The notes: a model not told the origin generated them from the sequence alone. Counted from the stretch's first letter, positions 35,557 through 45,334 are shown. The stretch is DNA of 64,000 nt from Paenibacillus sp. FSL H7-0326 (GCF_001955535.1 NZ_MPVN01000001.1:558001-622000), one strand, 5' to 3'. Numbers and translations: made by a program.

Positions 35557-36888
35557 CTATTGCACTGTGGAGAGACCTTGCTCTTGCTTGAAACGTCTTA
35601 TGCTGTCTAACGCACGATTCGCCAGTGCCTCATTCTTTTCCTTCTTGTTCCGAATTTTCTGTTCCAGCTTCGGTAATAGTCCAAAGTTCGCATTCATCGG
35701 CTGGAAGTGTTTGAAATCAGCTGTCGTAATGTAGTTCGCCATACTTCCAAGCGTACTGTCTACGGGCAGCGTCGTCAGGTCTTTGCCTAGTGCCAGATTC
35801 GCAGCATTCATACCCGCAATCAGTCCTGAAGCTGCAGATTCCACATAACCTTCTACACCTGTCATCTGACCAGCAAAGAACAGATTGCTCCGATTCTTGA
35901 ACTGATACGTAGGCTCAAGCAATTTTGGAGAGTTGATAAAGGTATTACGATGCATGACCCCATAACGCACAAATTCTGCATTCTCAAGACCTGGAATCAT
36001 ACCGAACACACGCTTCTGCTCTCCCCATTTCAGATGCGTTTGGAAGCCTACCAGATTATACAGCGTTCCTGCCGCGTTGTCCTGGCGCAGCTGGACAACG
36101 GCATAAGGGAGCTCTCCCGTATGCGGATTAACTAGACCCACAGGCTTCATCGGTCCGAATAACGCTGTCTGTTTACCGCGTTTCATCATAACCTCAATCG
36201 GCATGCAGCCTTCAAAATAAATCTCTTTCTCAAACTCTTTAAGCTCAGCAACCTCAGCGGCGATCAGAGCATCGTAGAAACGATCAAACTCTTCTTCATT
36301 CATTGGGCAATTGAGGTAAGCCGCTTCTCCCTTGTCATAACGGGATGCTAAATACACTTTGTTCATATCAATGGATTCTTTCTCTACAATCGGTGCGGCC
36401 GCATCGTAGAAATAGAAGTATTCTTCACCCATCAGATCTTTAATCTGTGTGGACAATGCAGGGGAAGTCAGAGGACCTGTCGCAATAACGACAATGCCAT
36501 CCGTTGGAATCTCCTGGATCTCCTCATTCACCACTGTAATCAGCGGATGCTCATGCAGTGTATTCGTGATTTCACCAGAAAATCCATCCCGGTCAACAGC
36601 CAGTGCACCACCAGCAGGGACAGCGTTCCGATCGGCGGAGCCAATTACCAGTGAATCCAACATACGCATTTCTTCTTTTAATACACCTACAGCATTCGTC
36701 AGTCCATTCGCTCTTAGTGAATTACTGCACACCAGCTCAGCAAATTTATTCGTGTGATGGGCAGGCGTCTTTACGACCGGTCTCATTTCATACAGCTTTA
36801 CCGGTACCCCTCGTTTAGCAATCTGCCAAGCAGCTTCACTTCCTGCCAGTCCTGCACCAATTACCGTTACTTGTTGTTTCTCGTTCAT
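35557..36888 (-). CDS. trmFO: tRNA m5U54 methyltransferase TrmFO (folate/FAD-dependent)
   Basis: TrmFO makes ribothymidine at U54 of tRNA with methylenetetrahydrofolate and FAD. The 443 residues start with the FAD-binding [20 protein letters not shown] motif and contain the family sequences [21 protein letters not shown] and [12 protein letters not shown]. The latter includes the conserved active-site cysteine. In B. subtilis xerC follows; here hslV follows directly after a terminator. Confidence 0.97.
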   Translation of the reverse strand: MNEKQQVTVIGAGLAGSEAAWQIAKRGVPVKLYEMRPVVKTPAHHTNKFAELVCSNSLRANGLTNAVGVLKEEMRMLDSLVIGSADRNAVPAGGALAVDRDGFSGEITNTLHEHPLITVVNEEIQEIPTDGIVVIATGPLTSPALSTQIKDLMGEEYFYFYDAAAPIVEKESIDMNKVYLASRYDKGEAAYLNCPMNEEEFDRFYDALIAAEVAELKEFEKEIYFEGCMPIEVMMKRGKQTALFGPMKPVGLVNPHTGELPYAVVQLRQDNAAGTLYNLVGFQTHLKWGEQKRVFGMIPGLENAEFVRYGVMHRNTFINSPKLLEPTYQFKNRSNLFFAGQMTGVEGYVESAASGLIAGMNAANLALGKDLTTLPVDSTLGSMANYITTADFKHFQPMNANFGLLPKLEQKIRNKKEKNEALANRALDSIRRFKQEQGLSTVQ

Positions 36889-36900
36889 ATTTACCCCCTC

Positions 36901-36946
36901 GCTGCATGTATCCAGGACTCTATATCAGAGTCTTGGATACAGAAAG
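36901..36946. other. Long hairpin between topA and trmFO
   Basis: GTATCCAGGACTC (36908-36920) pairs with GAGTCTTGGATAC (36928-36940) with one mismatch, and flanking GCTGC/GCAGC bases may extend the stem. There is no U-run on the minus strand, so it looks more like an RNA processing or stability element, or an attenuator, than a classical terminator. Confidence 0.5.
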
Positions 36947-36986
36947 CTGCAGCCCGTACTACCGGTTAATCCATTATTTTTATGTT

Positions 36987-39086
36987 TTAAATTTCGACCG
37001 CTTCGTCCGCTTCCTCGACCGGTTCTGTATGATCGCAGGAAGTACACTGCAGTCTTGTGCCTTGCTTGTTTCTCTTCTCTACCATCAACGAATCGCATTT
37101 AGGACAAGGTTTTGGTGAAGGCTTATCCCACGAGACAAAATCACATTCAGGATATCGGTCACAGCCGTAGAAGATCCGGCCCTTTTTACTGCGGCGCTCG
37201 ACGACCTGTCCTTCTTTACACGTCGGGCAGGTTACTCCGATATTTTTAATAATCGGCTTGGTATTGCGGCAATCCGGGAATCCAGAGCATGCCAGGAACT
37301 TACCAAATCGGCCAAATTTATATACCATCGGTTTGCCGCATTTCTCACAGATCTCATCGGATACCTCATCCTGGATTTCGATCTCACTCATTTCTTCTTC
37401 TGCTACATGCAATCTCTTCTCAAAGGATTTATAGAACTCAGCCAATATTTTAACCCAGTCCTCAGATCCTTCTTCAACATGGTCCAAATCCTCTTCCATA
37501 TGAGCGGTAAACTCCACATCGACAATTTCAGGGAAAAATTGCTCCATCTGCTCGTTAATCAGCTCACCAAGCTCTGTCGGAATAAATTTCTTGTCTTCAA
37601 TTGCGACATAACCACGTTTCTGAATCGTCTCCAGCGTTGGAGCATACGTACTCGGTCTTCCGATGCCCAGTTCTTCCATCGTCTTGACGAGTCTTGCTTC
37701 TGTATATCGAGGCGGCGGCTGTGTAAAGTGCTGCTTCGGCTCAATTTCTTTATGAATAAGCTTATCCCTGCTCTTTAGTGGAGGCAGGAGCTTCTCTTCA
37801 TCCGTGGTGCCATCGTCGTTGCCTTCAACATAGACCTTCATGAAACCATGGAAGCGAACCTTGGAGCCTGTAGCACGAAAAGAAGCCTCTCCTGCTGCAA
37901 TATCAACAGACAGGGTATCAAGAATAGCTGAAGCCATCTGACTCGCCACATATCGTTCCCAAATCAGCTTGTATAGACGGAATTGATCACGACTTGTAAA
38001 TGCTTTCACTGAATCCGGATCTCTCAATACAGAGGTTGGGCGAATCGCCTCATGCGCTTCCTGCGCATTTGCATTTTTCTTGGAATATTGTCTGAATGTT
38101 TCCGGAACGAAGGATTCGCCGTACTTACCTGTGATATATTCCTTGGCTTCCTCTTGAGCAGACTGTGCGATACGTGTGGAGTCTGTTCTCATATAAGTGA
38201 TCAAACCAACCGTGCCTTCCTTGCCAAGCTCAACCCCTTCATATAGCTGCTGAGCTACTGACATCGTCTTTGCTGCACGGAAATTCAATTTACGAGCCGC
38301 TTCCTGCTGTAAAGAACTAGTTGTAAAAGGAGCCGAAGGATTGCGCGTGCGCTCTTTCTCTTTGACCTCTGTTACGACATAATCCTTATCTTCTATTTCT
38401 TTAAGTATTTCTTTCACTTGCTCTTCATTACTGAGCTCCGTCTTCTCACCACGAAGCTGATGGAACTTTGCCTCAAACGGACTTCCGTCAGCTTCCAGTC
38501 TCGCCGTAATGCTCCAATATTCTTCCGGAACAAATTCGTTAATTTCGTCCTCACGATCCAGAATAATTTTGACAGCTACAGACTGAACTCGACCTGCAGA
38601 TAGACCCTTCTTCACCTTTTTCCATAAAAGTGGACTGATCTTGTAGCCTACTAGCCGGTCCAAAATACGTCTTGCCTGCTGTGCATTGACAAGATCCATA
38701 TTAATCTTGCGAGGTGTCTTGAAGGCATCCTTGACTGCCTGCTTCGTTATCTCATTAAAAACAACCCGGCAGCTCTCGGTTTGGTCAAGATCCAGAGCAT
38801 GAGCCAAATGCCAAGCGATTGCTTCACCCTCACGATCGGGGTCAGCTGCCAGATATACTTTTTTCACTTTTTTAGATGCGTCCTTAAGTTCTTTCAGCAC
38901 AGAACCTTTTCCGCGGATTGTAATATATTTAGGATTAAAATCATTCTCCACTTCTACGCCGGTCTGACTCTTCGGCAAATCGCGGACATGGCCCATCGAC
39001 GCTTTGACAATATACTTGCTGCCCAAATACTTACCAATTGTCTTTGCTTTCGACGGGGATTCCACGATGACAAGTGAATCCGCCAT
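36987..39086 (-). CDS. topA: DNA topoisomerase I
   Basis: Type IA topoisomerase that relaxes negative supercoils. The 699-residue protein has a TOPRIM domain (residues ~3-115, [17 protein letters not shown] and [13 protein letters not shown]), the active-site tyrosine in [12 protein letters not shown], and three C-terminal zinc ribbons ([24 protein letters not shown]). The acidic tail is short. Position between dprA and trmFO is conserved. Confidence 0.98.
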   Translation of the reverse strand: MADSLVIVESPSKAKTIGKYLGSKYIVKASMGHVRDLPKSQTGVEVENDFNPKYITIRGKGSVLKELKDASKKVKKVYLAADPDREGEAIAWHLAHALDLDQTESCRVVFNEITKQAVKDAFKTPRKINMDLVNAQQARRILDRLVGYKISPLLWKKVKKGLSAGRVQSVAVKIILDREDEINEFVPEEYWSITARLEADGSPFEAKFHQLRGEKTELSNEEQVKEILKEIEDKDYVVTEVKEKERTRNPSAPFTTSSLQQEAARKLNFRAAKTMSVAQQLYEGVELGKEGTVGLITYMRTDSTRIAQSAQEEAKEYITGKYGESFVPETFRQYSKKNANAQEAHEAIRPTSVLRDPDSVKAFTSRDQFRLYKLIWERYVASQMASAILDTLSVDIAAGEASFRATGSKVRFHGFMKVYVEGNDDGTTDEEKLLPPLKSRDKLIHKEIEPKQHFTQPPPRYTEARLVKTMEELGIGRPSTYAPTLETIQKRGYVAIEDKKFIPTELGELINEQMEQFFPEIVDVEFTAHMEEDLDHVEEGSEDWVKILAEFYKSFEKRLHVAEEEMSEIEIQDEVSDEICEKCGKPMVYKFGRFGKFLACSGFPDCRNTKPIIKNIGVTCPTCKEGQVVERRSKKGRIFYGCDRYPECDFVSWDKPSPKPCPKCDSLMVEKRNKQGTRLQCTSCDHTEPVEEADEAVEI

Positions 39087-39159
39087 AGGTTCATCCTCCT
39101 CTCACAATATAGCCCTACATGTCACCTATGGCGGATGTAATTTATAACGCCACAGGAAT

Positions 39160-40269
39160 CTATATTAACTTATATATAGCACCAGGTAATTGCATGATTT
39201 GCTTTTTTATGATTAAAGATAACAGAACTGAATGCAAATGTCCAAAATCGAATGAGAGTTTGCCCACCAGTTCATCCAAAGTCAGTGGACCTGCCTCCAG
39301 CAAATCATATATCATTTGTTCCTCGGAACTCAAGCTTGGCATCATCTTCAGATCTGATTCGCTTCCCGTAGCAGCGATCCTCTCCTGGATTGTCGGCTTA
39401 ATTAGATGTGCGTATTCTTCATTAATATCCTCTGCGCAAGTAACCAGCTTGGCGCCTTGTTTAATCAGATTCAGTGTTCCCTGGCTCTTGGGTGAAGTAA
39501 TCATGCCCGGCACAGCAAACACATCTCTTCCCGCCTCAAGTGCAGCATCTGCTGTAATTAAGGAGCCGCTCCGAATATCCGCTTCTACAACCAGCGTTCC
39601 ATAGGTAAGTCCGGCAATAATTCGATTTCTTTGTGGAAAGAGCCCGGGTCGAGGCTGCATATGGAGCGGATACTCGCTGACCAGCAAGCCTTGTTTCTCT
39701 ATGTGATTCGCGAGGGTATGATTCTCCGTCGGATAGATATGGGAGAAGCCTCCCCCTAATACAGCAATGGTCGTTCCTCCTGCCTTCAAGGCTGCTTCAT
39801 GGCAGATACTGTCTATGCCTCGGGCAAGACCACTAACAATCGTGTAGCCTGCATTAGAGAGCTCTGAAGCTAGAATCTCCCCTACCTTTTTGCCATAGCC
39901 TGAGGGCACTCGGGTTCCTACCATGGCAATCGAAGGATGATGCAGCAAGCTCACCTCTCCTTTTAGATATAGCACAAGAGGAGGGTCTGGCGTTTCCTTC
40001 ATGAAAACAGGATAATCCTCATCAAGATAAGTTACAAATTGGGTACGCCCCTTCGATAAGGCATGAAGTCTCTCCTCAATCCATGCTTCGGAGAAGCGCT
40101 CGGTTATTTTGAGCGCCTGGTCTTTCTTCATTCCAGTCTGAATCCAGTCCTGAGTTTCGTATTTTAGCATGTCCGTATGTAAATTTCCACTTGAGAGCAG
40201 CTTATTTATCGTCTTTCTTCCAATCCCATCAATTTCATGCAGCCCAAGTAATAAATATCTAGATTCCAA
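39160..40269 (-). CDS. dprA: DNA processing protein DprA
   Basis: DprA loads RecA on incoming single-stranded DNA during natural transformation. The 369-residue protein has an N-terminal SAM-like helical region (~5-65), the Rossmann-like core with IAMVGTRVPSGYGKK and VSGLARGIDSICHEAAL, and a winged-helix C-terminus (~300-369). It lies upstream of topA as in B. subtilis. yifB (comM-like), which also acts on transforming DNA in some bacteria, is nearby on the opposite strand. Confidence 0.95.
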   Translation of the reverse strand: MESRYLLLGLHEIDGIGRKTINKLLSSGNLHTDMLKYETQDWIQTGMKKDQALKITERFSEAWIEERLHALSKGRTQFVTYLDEDYPVFMKETPDPPLVLYLKGEVSLLHHPSIAMVGTRVPSGYGKKVGEILASELSNAGYTIVSGLARGIDSICHEAALKAGGTTIAVLGGGFSHIYPTENHTLANHIEKQGLLVSEYPLHMQPRPGLFPQRNRIIAGLTYGTLVVEADIRSGSLITADAALEAGRDVFAVPGMITSPKSQGTLNLIKQGAKLVTCAEDINEEYAHLIKPTIQERIAATGSESDLKMMPSLSSEEQMIYDLLEAGPLTLDELVGKLSFDFGHLHSVLLSLIIKKQIMQLPGAIYKLI

Positions 40270-40323
40270 TAGACTAAACCTCCCTGATCATTAAACGAAT
40301 GAGTAAATCTGTTATAAAAAGAC

Positions 40324-40365
40324 AAAAAGCAACCCTTCTGTCGTCATTCGACAAAAAGGTTGCTT
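40324..40365 (-). terminator. Terminator of sucCD
   Basis: On the minus strand AAGCAACC pairs with GGTTGCTT, with an inner GTCG/CGAC pairing, followed by TTTTTGTC. It lies between sucD (stop 40436) and dprA (start 40269) and so separates the two units. Confidence 0.85.
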
Positions 40366-40435
40366 ACCTAGATTCTGCAATATACCCTCTTCCACTATTA
40401 CAGCTATTATAATAGAAGGAAAATTATTTTAACAA

Positions 40436-41365
40436 TTAGTGAGTCATGCAGAGATTAAGAATACCTCGCTCTTCCAATACGCTAACCAGCGTAGAGCCCA
40501 TCTCCGAAGGTGTAGGGGCGACGCGGATTCCGCAGGCTTCAAGTGTTTCGATTTTTTCCTTCGCTGTCCCTTTACCACCCGAGATAATCGCTCCTGCATG
40601 TCCCATCCGTTTCCCTGGAGGTGCCGTCACACCGCCGATGAAGCCCACTACAGGTTTTGTCATATTATCACGAATCCACTCTGCCGCTTCTTCCTCAGCC
40701 GTACCGCCAATCTCACCAATCATGATAACGGCATGTGTATCCGGGTCCTCATTGAAACGGGAGAGAATATCAATAAATTCAGAACCTTTGACAGGATCTC
40801 CACCGATACCAACCGCGGAGGATTGACCGATACCACGTGTAGTCAGCTGATGAACCGCCTCATAAGTTAATGTACCACTGCGGGATACAACGCCAACATG
40901 ACCCGGCATATGAATGTATCCAGGCATGATACCAATCTTACACTCTCCCGGTGTAATGACACCTGGACAGTTAGGCCCGATCAGGACCGTGTTCTTGCCC
41001 TCCATGTAACGGGAGACCTTAACCATGTCAAGTACCGGAATACCCTCTGTAATACAAATCACAAGATCTAATTCAGCATCAACAGCTTCCATAATGGAAT
41101 CTGCTGCAAAAGCCGGGGGAACATAAATAACACTTGCTGTAGCTCCGGTCGCTTCCTTAGCTTCTACCACGGTATTATAAACAGGCAGGCTGACGACATT
41201 GCCATTCTCAAGTGTAATGTCAACGTTCGTACCACCCTTGCCAGGAGTTACGCCGCCTACCATCTGAGTGCCGTAATCCAGCGCACCCTTAGCATGGAAT
41301 TTGGCTGTGGCTCCTGTGATTCCTTGTGTAATCACTTTTGTATCTTTATTTACCAAAATACTCAC
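40436..41365 (-). CDS. sucD: Succinyl-CoA synthetase alpha subunit
   Basis: Catalyses, with SucC, conversion of succinyl-CoA to succinate with formation of ATP or GTP in the citric acid cycle. The 309-residue protein has the CoA-binding Rossmann fold ([16 protein letters not shown]) and the phosphohistidine loop ([17 protein letters not shown], ~245-262), with the partner glutamate in [11 protein letters not shown]. It follows sucC after 61 bases. Confidence 0.97.
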   Translation of the reverse strand: MSILVNKDTKVITQGITGATAKFHAKGALDYGTQMVGGVTPGKGGTNVDITLENGNVVSLPVYNTVVEAKEATGATASVIYVPPAFAADSIMEAVDAELDLVICITEGIPVLDMVKVSRYMEGKNTVLIGPNCPGVITPGECKIGIMPGYIHMPGHVGVVSRSGTLTYEAVHQLTTRGIGQSSAVGIGGDPVKGSEFIDILSRFNEDPDTHAVIMIGEIGGTAEEEAAEWIRDNMTKPVVGFIGGVTAPPGKRMGHAGAIISGGKGTAKEKIETLEACGIRVAPTPSEMGSTLVSVLEERGILNLCMTH

Positions 41366-41426
41366 GATCGTTCACATCCCCTACGGTTATTTTTCAAATA
41401 TTCGGGCAGCCCCGAAAAGGAATGAA

Positions 41427-42587
41427 TTATTTAACGAGGGCAACGATTTTTTGTGCACCGTCTGCCATCGAATCCGCTGCTACGATGTTAAGACCGGATT
41501 CGGATAATATTTTCTTGCCGAGCTCAACGTTTGTTCCTTCAAGTCTTACGACAAGAGGTTTGGTTAAACCAAGCTGTCTCGCTGCTTCAACAACCCCATC
41601 CGCAATGACATCACAACGCATGATGCCGCCAAAGATGTTGACGAAGATACCTTCTACCTTAGCATCAGACAGAATGATCTTGAATGCTTCAGTTACTTTC
41701 TCGGTTGTAGCACCGCCCCCAACGTCAAGGAAGTTGGCCGGGTCGCCGCCGTAATACTTGATGATATCCATCGTTGCCATCGCAAGACCTGCACCGTTAA
41801 CCATACAGCCGATGTTACCATCAAGCGCTATGTAGCTCAGGTCAAACTTCGATGCTTCGATCTCTTTCTCATCTTCTTCGTCTAGGTCACGCAAAGCTTG
41901 AATGTCCTTGTGACGATATAATGCATTGGAATCAAAATTGAGCTTCGCATCAAGCGCCATTACGTTGCCATCGCCTGTAACAACGAGCGGATTGATCTCG
42001 GCAATAGAGCAGTCTTTGTCAACGAATGCTTCATACAGCGCGAGCATGAACTTCACCGCTTTATTGACCAATTCACCTGGAATGTTAATTGCATAAGCTA
42101 GTCTCCGCGCCTGGAATACCTGGAAGCCAACCGCAGGATCAATAACCTCTTTGAAAATCTTCTCTGGTGTTGCTGCCGCTACCTCTTCGATTTCGGTACC
42201 GCCTTCTTCAGAAGCCATCATGACAACTCGTCCGGTTCCGCGGTCTACGACAACACCTACGTAATATTCCTTGCGAATATCGCATCCTTCTTCGATAAGA
42301 AGACGTTTTACTTCTTTACCTTCAGGACCCGTTTGATGAGTGACCAGCACTTTACCGAGAATTTCGGAAGCATATGCGCGTACTTCATCTGAATTTTTGG
42401 CTACTTTTACGCCGCCTGCTTTACCGCGTCCACCTGCGTGAATTTGCGCTTTTACTACAGTCACCTGGCTTCCCAGCGACTCTGCGGCCTCTACCGCTTC
42501 CTCTACCGTGTAAGCTACTTTCCCGTTCGGAACGGTAACTCCGTACTGTTTCAGCACTTCTTTTCCTTGATATTCATGGATATTCAT
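41427..42587 (-). CDS. sucC: Succinyl-CoA synthetase beta subunit
   Basis: ATP-grasp subunit of succinyl-CoA synthetase. The 386-residue protein begins [17 protein letters not shown] and shows [16 protein letters not shown] in the nucleotide-binding region, [10 protein letters not shown] and the C-terminal [14 protein letters not shown]. It heads the sucCD unit, with AGGAGG before the ATG and a candidate -10 and cre-like site upstream. Confidence 0.98.
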   Translation of the reverse strand: MNIHEYQGKEVLKQYGVTVPNGKVAYTVEEAVEAAESLGSQVTVVKAQIHAGGRGKAGGVKVAKNSDEVRAYASEILGKVLVTHQTGPEGKEVKRLLIEEGCDIRKEYYVGVVVDRGTGRVVMMASEEGGTEIEEVAAATPEKIFKEVIDPAVGFQVFQARRLAYAINIPGELVNKAVKFMLALYEAFVDKDCSIAEINPLVVTGDGNVMALDAKLNFDSNALYRHKDIQALRDLDEEDEKEIEASKFDLSYIALDGNIGCMVNGAGLAMATMDIIKYYGGDPANFLDVGGGATTEKVTEAFKIILSDAKVEGIFVNIFGGIMRCDVIADGVVEAARQLGLTKPLVVRLEGTNVELGKKILSESGLNIVAADSMADGAQKIVALVK

Positions 42588-42658
42588 TCTCGAATCCTCC
42601 TATCAACATGACTGCAACAAGGCGGGTTAAATGACATGTTTCCTTATAAACCCACATC

Positions 42659-42686
42659 ATTGTAACATGTTTTTAAAACGCTTACC
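42659..42686 (-). promoter_or_regulatory. Candidate sucCD -10 box overlapped by a cre-like site
   Basis: A TACAAT -10 (plus-strand 42659-42664) lies about 75 bases before sucC. The expected -35 region falls inside a 14-base sequence (42673-42686, minus strand GGTAAGCGTTTTAA) that matches 12 of 14 positions of the CcpA-binding consensus TGWNANCGNTNWCA. The -35 itself is poor. This would fit carbon catabolite repression of sucCD but rests on one motif. Confidence 0.35.
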
Positions 42687-42765
42687 TTAAAAATTCATCT
42701 CCGAACGAGTGTATTTTGATATCGGTATCATTCCAAATATCGAATACTTGGCAATAAATGTAAAT

Positions 42766-42806
42766 AAAAAAACCTTCATGATTAAAAGATCCTTTTAACC
42801 AGAAGG
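42766..42806 (-). terminator. Terminator of the ohrR-like gene
   Basis: On the minus strand CCTTC-TGGTTAAAAG pairs with CTTTTAATCA-TGAAGG and is followed by TTTTTTT. It lies downstream of the MarR-family gene and upstream of the sucC promoter region. Confidence 0.85.
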
Positions 42807-42855
42807 CTATTATTATAAACGACTATATTCAGTTTGCCTGTTTATCCATGCACAG

Positions 42856-43314
42856 CTACTGCTGTTTGCTCTCCACGTTTGCATCATGCACTTTGGCTAA
42901 CAGACCTTTAAATTGATTCAGCATTACGGTAAACTGCTCATCATCCTCGCTCGTTCCTGAACGCATCGCAAGTGGAATATGCAGCGCTTCATCATGAAGC
43001 TTCGCACCTTCCTCTGTCAACGTAATCATAACCTTTCGCTCGTCGTTAGCCGAACGTTCCCTATTGATAAGACCCGCAGACTGCATTCGCTTCAGCAGCG
43101 GAGTCAGCGTGCCTGAGTCCAGGTACAGCTTCTCTCCGATATCCTTAACCGTGCATTCCTTATGCTCCCATAGCACCATGAGCACCAGATACTGTGAGTA
43201 AGTCACGCCAAGCTTGTCGAGAAAGGGCTGATACAGCTTAGTAATCTCTCTAGAGCATGCATATATAGCAAAGCAAAGCTGGTTCTCCAGCTTCAATTCT
43301 TCATGAATCGACAT
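42856..43314 (-). CDS. ohrR: MarR-family organic peroxide sensor, OhrR-like
   Basis: OhrR represses organic hydroperoxide resistance genes and is released when a reactive cysteine is oxidised. The 152-residue protein has the N-terminal LENQLCFAIYACSRE with Cys14 at the position of the sensing cysteine of Bacillus OhrR. A winged helix (~35-105, LYLDSGTLTPLLKRM) and the wing DERKVMITLT follow. A second cysteine (Cys20) is nearby. ATG 43314 follows GGAGG. No ohr peroxidase gene lies in this window, so its target is elsewhere. Confidence 0.85.
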   Translation of the reverse strand: MSIHEELKLENQLCFAIYACSREITKLYQPFLDKLGVTYSQYLVLMVLWEHKECTVKDIGEKLYLDSGTLTPLLKRMQSAGLINRERSANDERKVMITLTEEGAKLHDEALHIPLAMRSGTSEDDEQFTVMLNQFKGLLAKVHDANVESKQQ

Positions 43315-43334
43315 AGTACCTCCACCCGCCAATC

Positions 43335-43363
43335 AGATTATGTTCTAAACAAGTTGTCTTCAA
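43335..43363 (-). promoter_or_regulatory. Candidate promoter of ohrR-like gene
   Basis: On the minus strand TTGAAG (43358-43363) and TAATCT (43335-43340) are 17 bases apart, and the -10 lies about 20 bases before the start codon. Autoregulation would be expected from the family. Confidence 0.45.
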
Positions 43364-43459
43364 TGCTCCTTTAGCAGGATAATTCACATTTTCTTCTTAT
43401 TTTAGCACAGCAATCATAAAAATCTACATTTAATTTATAAAAATTATTTACAAATTTAT

Positions 43460-43489
43460 TTTATCATGATAAATTTAATTGTACACAAT
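43460..43489. promoter_or_regulatory. Two palindromes upstream of ohrR-like gene, possible operators
   Basis: TTTATCATGATAAA (43460-43473) is a perfect 14-base palindrome. ATTGT-AC-ACAAT (43478-43489) is a second inverted repeat whose half-sites resemble those in OhrR boxes (AATTGTA). Both lie about 150 bases upstream of the gene, in AT-rich DNA, so chance is possible. Confidence 0.3.
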
Positions 43490-43549
43490 ATATATTTACG
43501 GCATTCATATATTATCTTCACTGTGTTCTTATGACTCGTTATTCATCCG

Positions 43550-43565
43550 TATATACAATTCTCTT
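43550..43565. repeat. Direct repeat, left copy, at island edge
   Basis: The 16-base sequence TATATACAATTCTCTT occurs here and at 48002-48017, just before yifB. Both copies are followed within 55-150 bases by a GGAAGCACCT hairpin. The pair brackets the AT-rich accessory region. Confidence 0.45.
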
Positions 43566-43717
43566 GCAGCCTACAGGTTATTCGTTAGTAATATCAAGTT
43601 TGGTATTTTGTAGTGATGTTTCCATTACCCTATAAATTGTTGTATGCTGCTGAGAATTTTTATATAGATTATATAGATGAAGTTTCTTGGACAACCAGAA
43701 TGACATGAAAAATGAGG

Positions 43718-43780
43718 AAGCACCTCTTCGCGCCGATACTCTCAAGAACATGTAACGAGAGCAGTGTAGAATAGGTGCTT
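43718..43780. repeat. Hairpin related to the yifB leader hairpin
   Basis: AAGCACCT (43718-43725) pairs with AGGTGCTT (43773-43780), and GAGAG/CTCTC forms an inner stem. The 5' flank ATGAAAAATGAGGAAGCACCT closely matches the 5' flank of the yifB leader hairpin at 48057-48076. Here no yifB follows; a transposase remnant does. Confidence 0.5.
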
Positions 43781-43976
43781 TCCTATTGATATTCAAGAAG
43801 AAGAAACAGACACTGGAACGAATATAAAGAATAACCGGGGCTTTAAAAGATTCCTGCTTCGAGGCTTAGCAAAAGTAAGTCTTGAGGTCGGATGGCTTTC
43901 TCCTGCTCACAATCTGCTTAAGAAAACAGCCATAGACGCCAAAAACCAAGGAGCTAAGCGAAAACAAACTACTTAG
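43776..43976 (+). pseudogene. C-terminal remnant of an IS1182-type transposase
   Basis: Reading the plus strand in frame to TAG 43974-43976 gives about 60 residues including EEETDTGTNIKNNRGFKRFL and KTAIDAKNQGAKRKQTT, with VSLEVGWLSPAHNLLKK between them. The RGF-RFLxRGL and SLEVG-LSLAHNLLKKA pattern is the usual end of IS1182-family DDE transposases. The rest of the gene, including all catalytic residues, is absent. The element's end terminator follows. Confidence 0.65.
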
Positions 43977-43990
43977 CTCCTTGGCTTTTT
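43946..43990 (+). terminator. Perfect 13-bp terminator at the end of the transposase remnant
   Basis: CCAAGGAGCTAAG (43946-43958) pairs perfectly with CTTAGCTCCTTGG (43972-43984), followed by CTTTTT. The stem overlaps the transposase stop codon. Confidence 0.8.
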
Positions 43991-44060
43991 ACGAATACCA
44001 TCCTATTTGTTTGGTGAGGGTGTTCCAACGGTTACTTTTAGGACACCCTCTTAAAATGTA

Positions 44061-44489
44061 TTATTTCATATTTGGCAAATTAAATTGAACACCGTCAATT
44101 ATTAAGGTATTCGATTCAATAAATAGCATGGAACTCCATATTTCTATTGCAAAGTTAGCAGATGAATAGTATTCTGTAACCCAACTTTCTGAAGAAGAGT
44201 TGACTGATAATTTACCGATTCCATTTTCATAATAGTCAATTGATGTTAATTCTAAATATGATGAATTATCATGGTCATTGTCTTCATTAAAATAATTTAA
44301 CCTTTCAGATCCATTATTTCTAACAAAGTAATGTGCAGATACTTTTTCAAATTTCAGTGAATGGTTATTAACTTCACCGTTTTCAACCACATCTAAATTA
44401 ATTTGAATCGAGTTGCTAAGAAGATCAAAATCAATCTCTTTAATAACTCCACCCCATACCACATTTAATTTAGATATTATTTCTCGCAT
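44061..44489 (-). CDS. Hypothetical protein, YxiG-like
   Basis: A 142-residue soluble acidic protein (MREIISKLNVVWGGVIKEI...). From memory its pattern (WGGVIKEIDFD, YLELTSIDYYENGIGKL, SSANFAIEIWSSMLFIES) resembles YxiG of B. subtilis, encoded in the wapA contact-toxin region, which suggests an orphan immunity-type protein. No toxin gene lies next to it. It has a plausible AGGGAAG binding site. A GAGGGTGT/ACACCCTC hairpin at 44016-44056 lies just past its stop, without a T-run. The family link is unverified. Confidence 0.55.
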   Translation of the reverse strand: MREIISKLNVVWGGVIKEIDFDLLSNSIQINLDVVENGEVNNHSLKFEKVSAHYFVRNNGSERLNYFNEDNDHDNSSYLELTSIDYYENGIGKLSVNSSSESWVTEYYSSANFAIEIWSSMLFIESNTLIIDGVQFNLPNMK

Positions 44490-44605
44490 TTTATCACTTC
44501 CCTAAGTATTTATTTAGTATTTTACTTATTTGGCTATAATAATTATCAGTCATATCTATGGAGTGCTACGATATGCAGTCAAAAAACACCCTCATATGAA
44601 ATAAA

Positions 44606-45301
44606 ATGAGAGATAACGAGGGGACGAGAGACAATGAACAGATACGACAAAGCATTCCCAAAAAGGAGCGACAGCAACGCCTTCTGGTCGGAATCAAAAA
44701 GATCTTTGACCAACATGAGGACAATAGCAATTACGGTGTTCAGCGCATTTTGCTAGGCTTGTCTCAAGCAGATATTAAGTCCAGCTATAGTACCGTCTAT
44801 CGCATCATGAAGAAGTATGGAATTCTGAAGAAGGCCAAGCGTTATCCAAACGGCATAACACGCGAGGATGCTGCAGCCCAAAAGAGCGAGAACCTGATCC
44901 AGAGAGACTTTAAATCCTCAACACCGAACCAAAAGTGGCTATCGGATAACGCAAGGAATGCTCGCGGAATAATTTATCACAGCGATAGAGGCAGCCAGTT
45001 CATAAGCCATGCTTTCCGAGAGTGTCTGGTCAAACGTAGTGCCATTCAAAGCAACAGTGGCACGGGACGTTGCTATGACAATGCAAGAATGGAAAGTTTT
45101 TTTGCTACGCTCAAGAAAGAAAAGTTATACAAGATGAACACGGAACGCTATTCAATGACTTATATTAAATCGATCATCTTCAGATACATCACGGTCTACC
45201 AACAGGCGGCGGATCTACACCACAAATCTAGGCGAATAGCCCCCAGCTATCTATCGCGAAAGAATGCTCTCACAAGCAGCGTAGTTACGGGTTTTCTGTA
45301 A
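44606..45301 (+). pseudogene. Degenerate IS3-family transposase (OrfB)
   Basis: The 231-codon frame shows an HTH_21-like region (NYGVQRILLGL, ~45-80) and rve-type integrase motifs: NQKWLSD with the first Asp, IIYHSDRGSQF with the second, and YDNARMESFF with the Glu. About 55-60 residues normally between WLSD and IIYHSDRG are missing in frame. Near 45198 the frame shifts: the adjacent frame reads TNRRRIYTTNLGE, stop, PPAIYRERMLSQAA, the expected family C-terminus. The element is therefore inactive. The right terminal sequence (45308-45334) is present, and no matching left end was found. Confidence 0.8.
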
Positions 45302-45307
45302 GAGGGG

Positions 45308-45334
45308 TGTTTTCAAACTACACTTTTGTTGACA
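45308..45334 (+). mobile_element. Right end of the IS3-family remnant
   Basis: The 27 bases beginning TGTTTTCAAACTACAC and ending TTGTTGACA have the form of an IS3-family terminal repeat, seven bases past the transposase frame. A GAGGGG/CCCCTC pair (45302-45307 and 45346-45351) brackets it and could act as a terminator for neighbouring transcripts. The left counterpart is not present near 44540-44605. Confidence 0.45.

Noticed and set aside
43578..43796. 72-residue minus-strand frame at the left island edge
   Set aside because: It runs through the left hairpin and the transposase remnant on the other strand; no binding site and no protein-like pattern.
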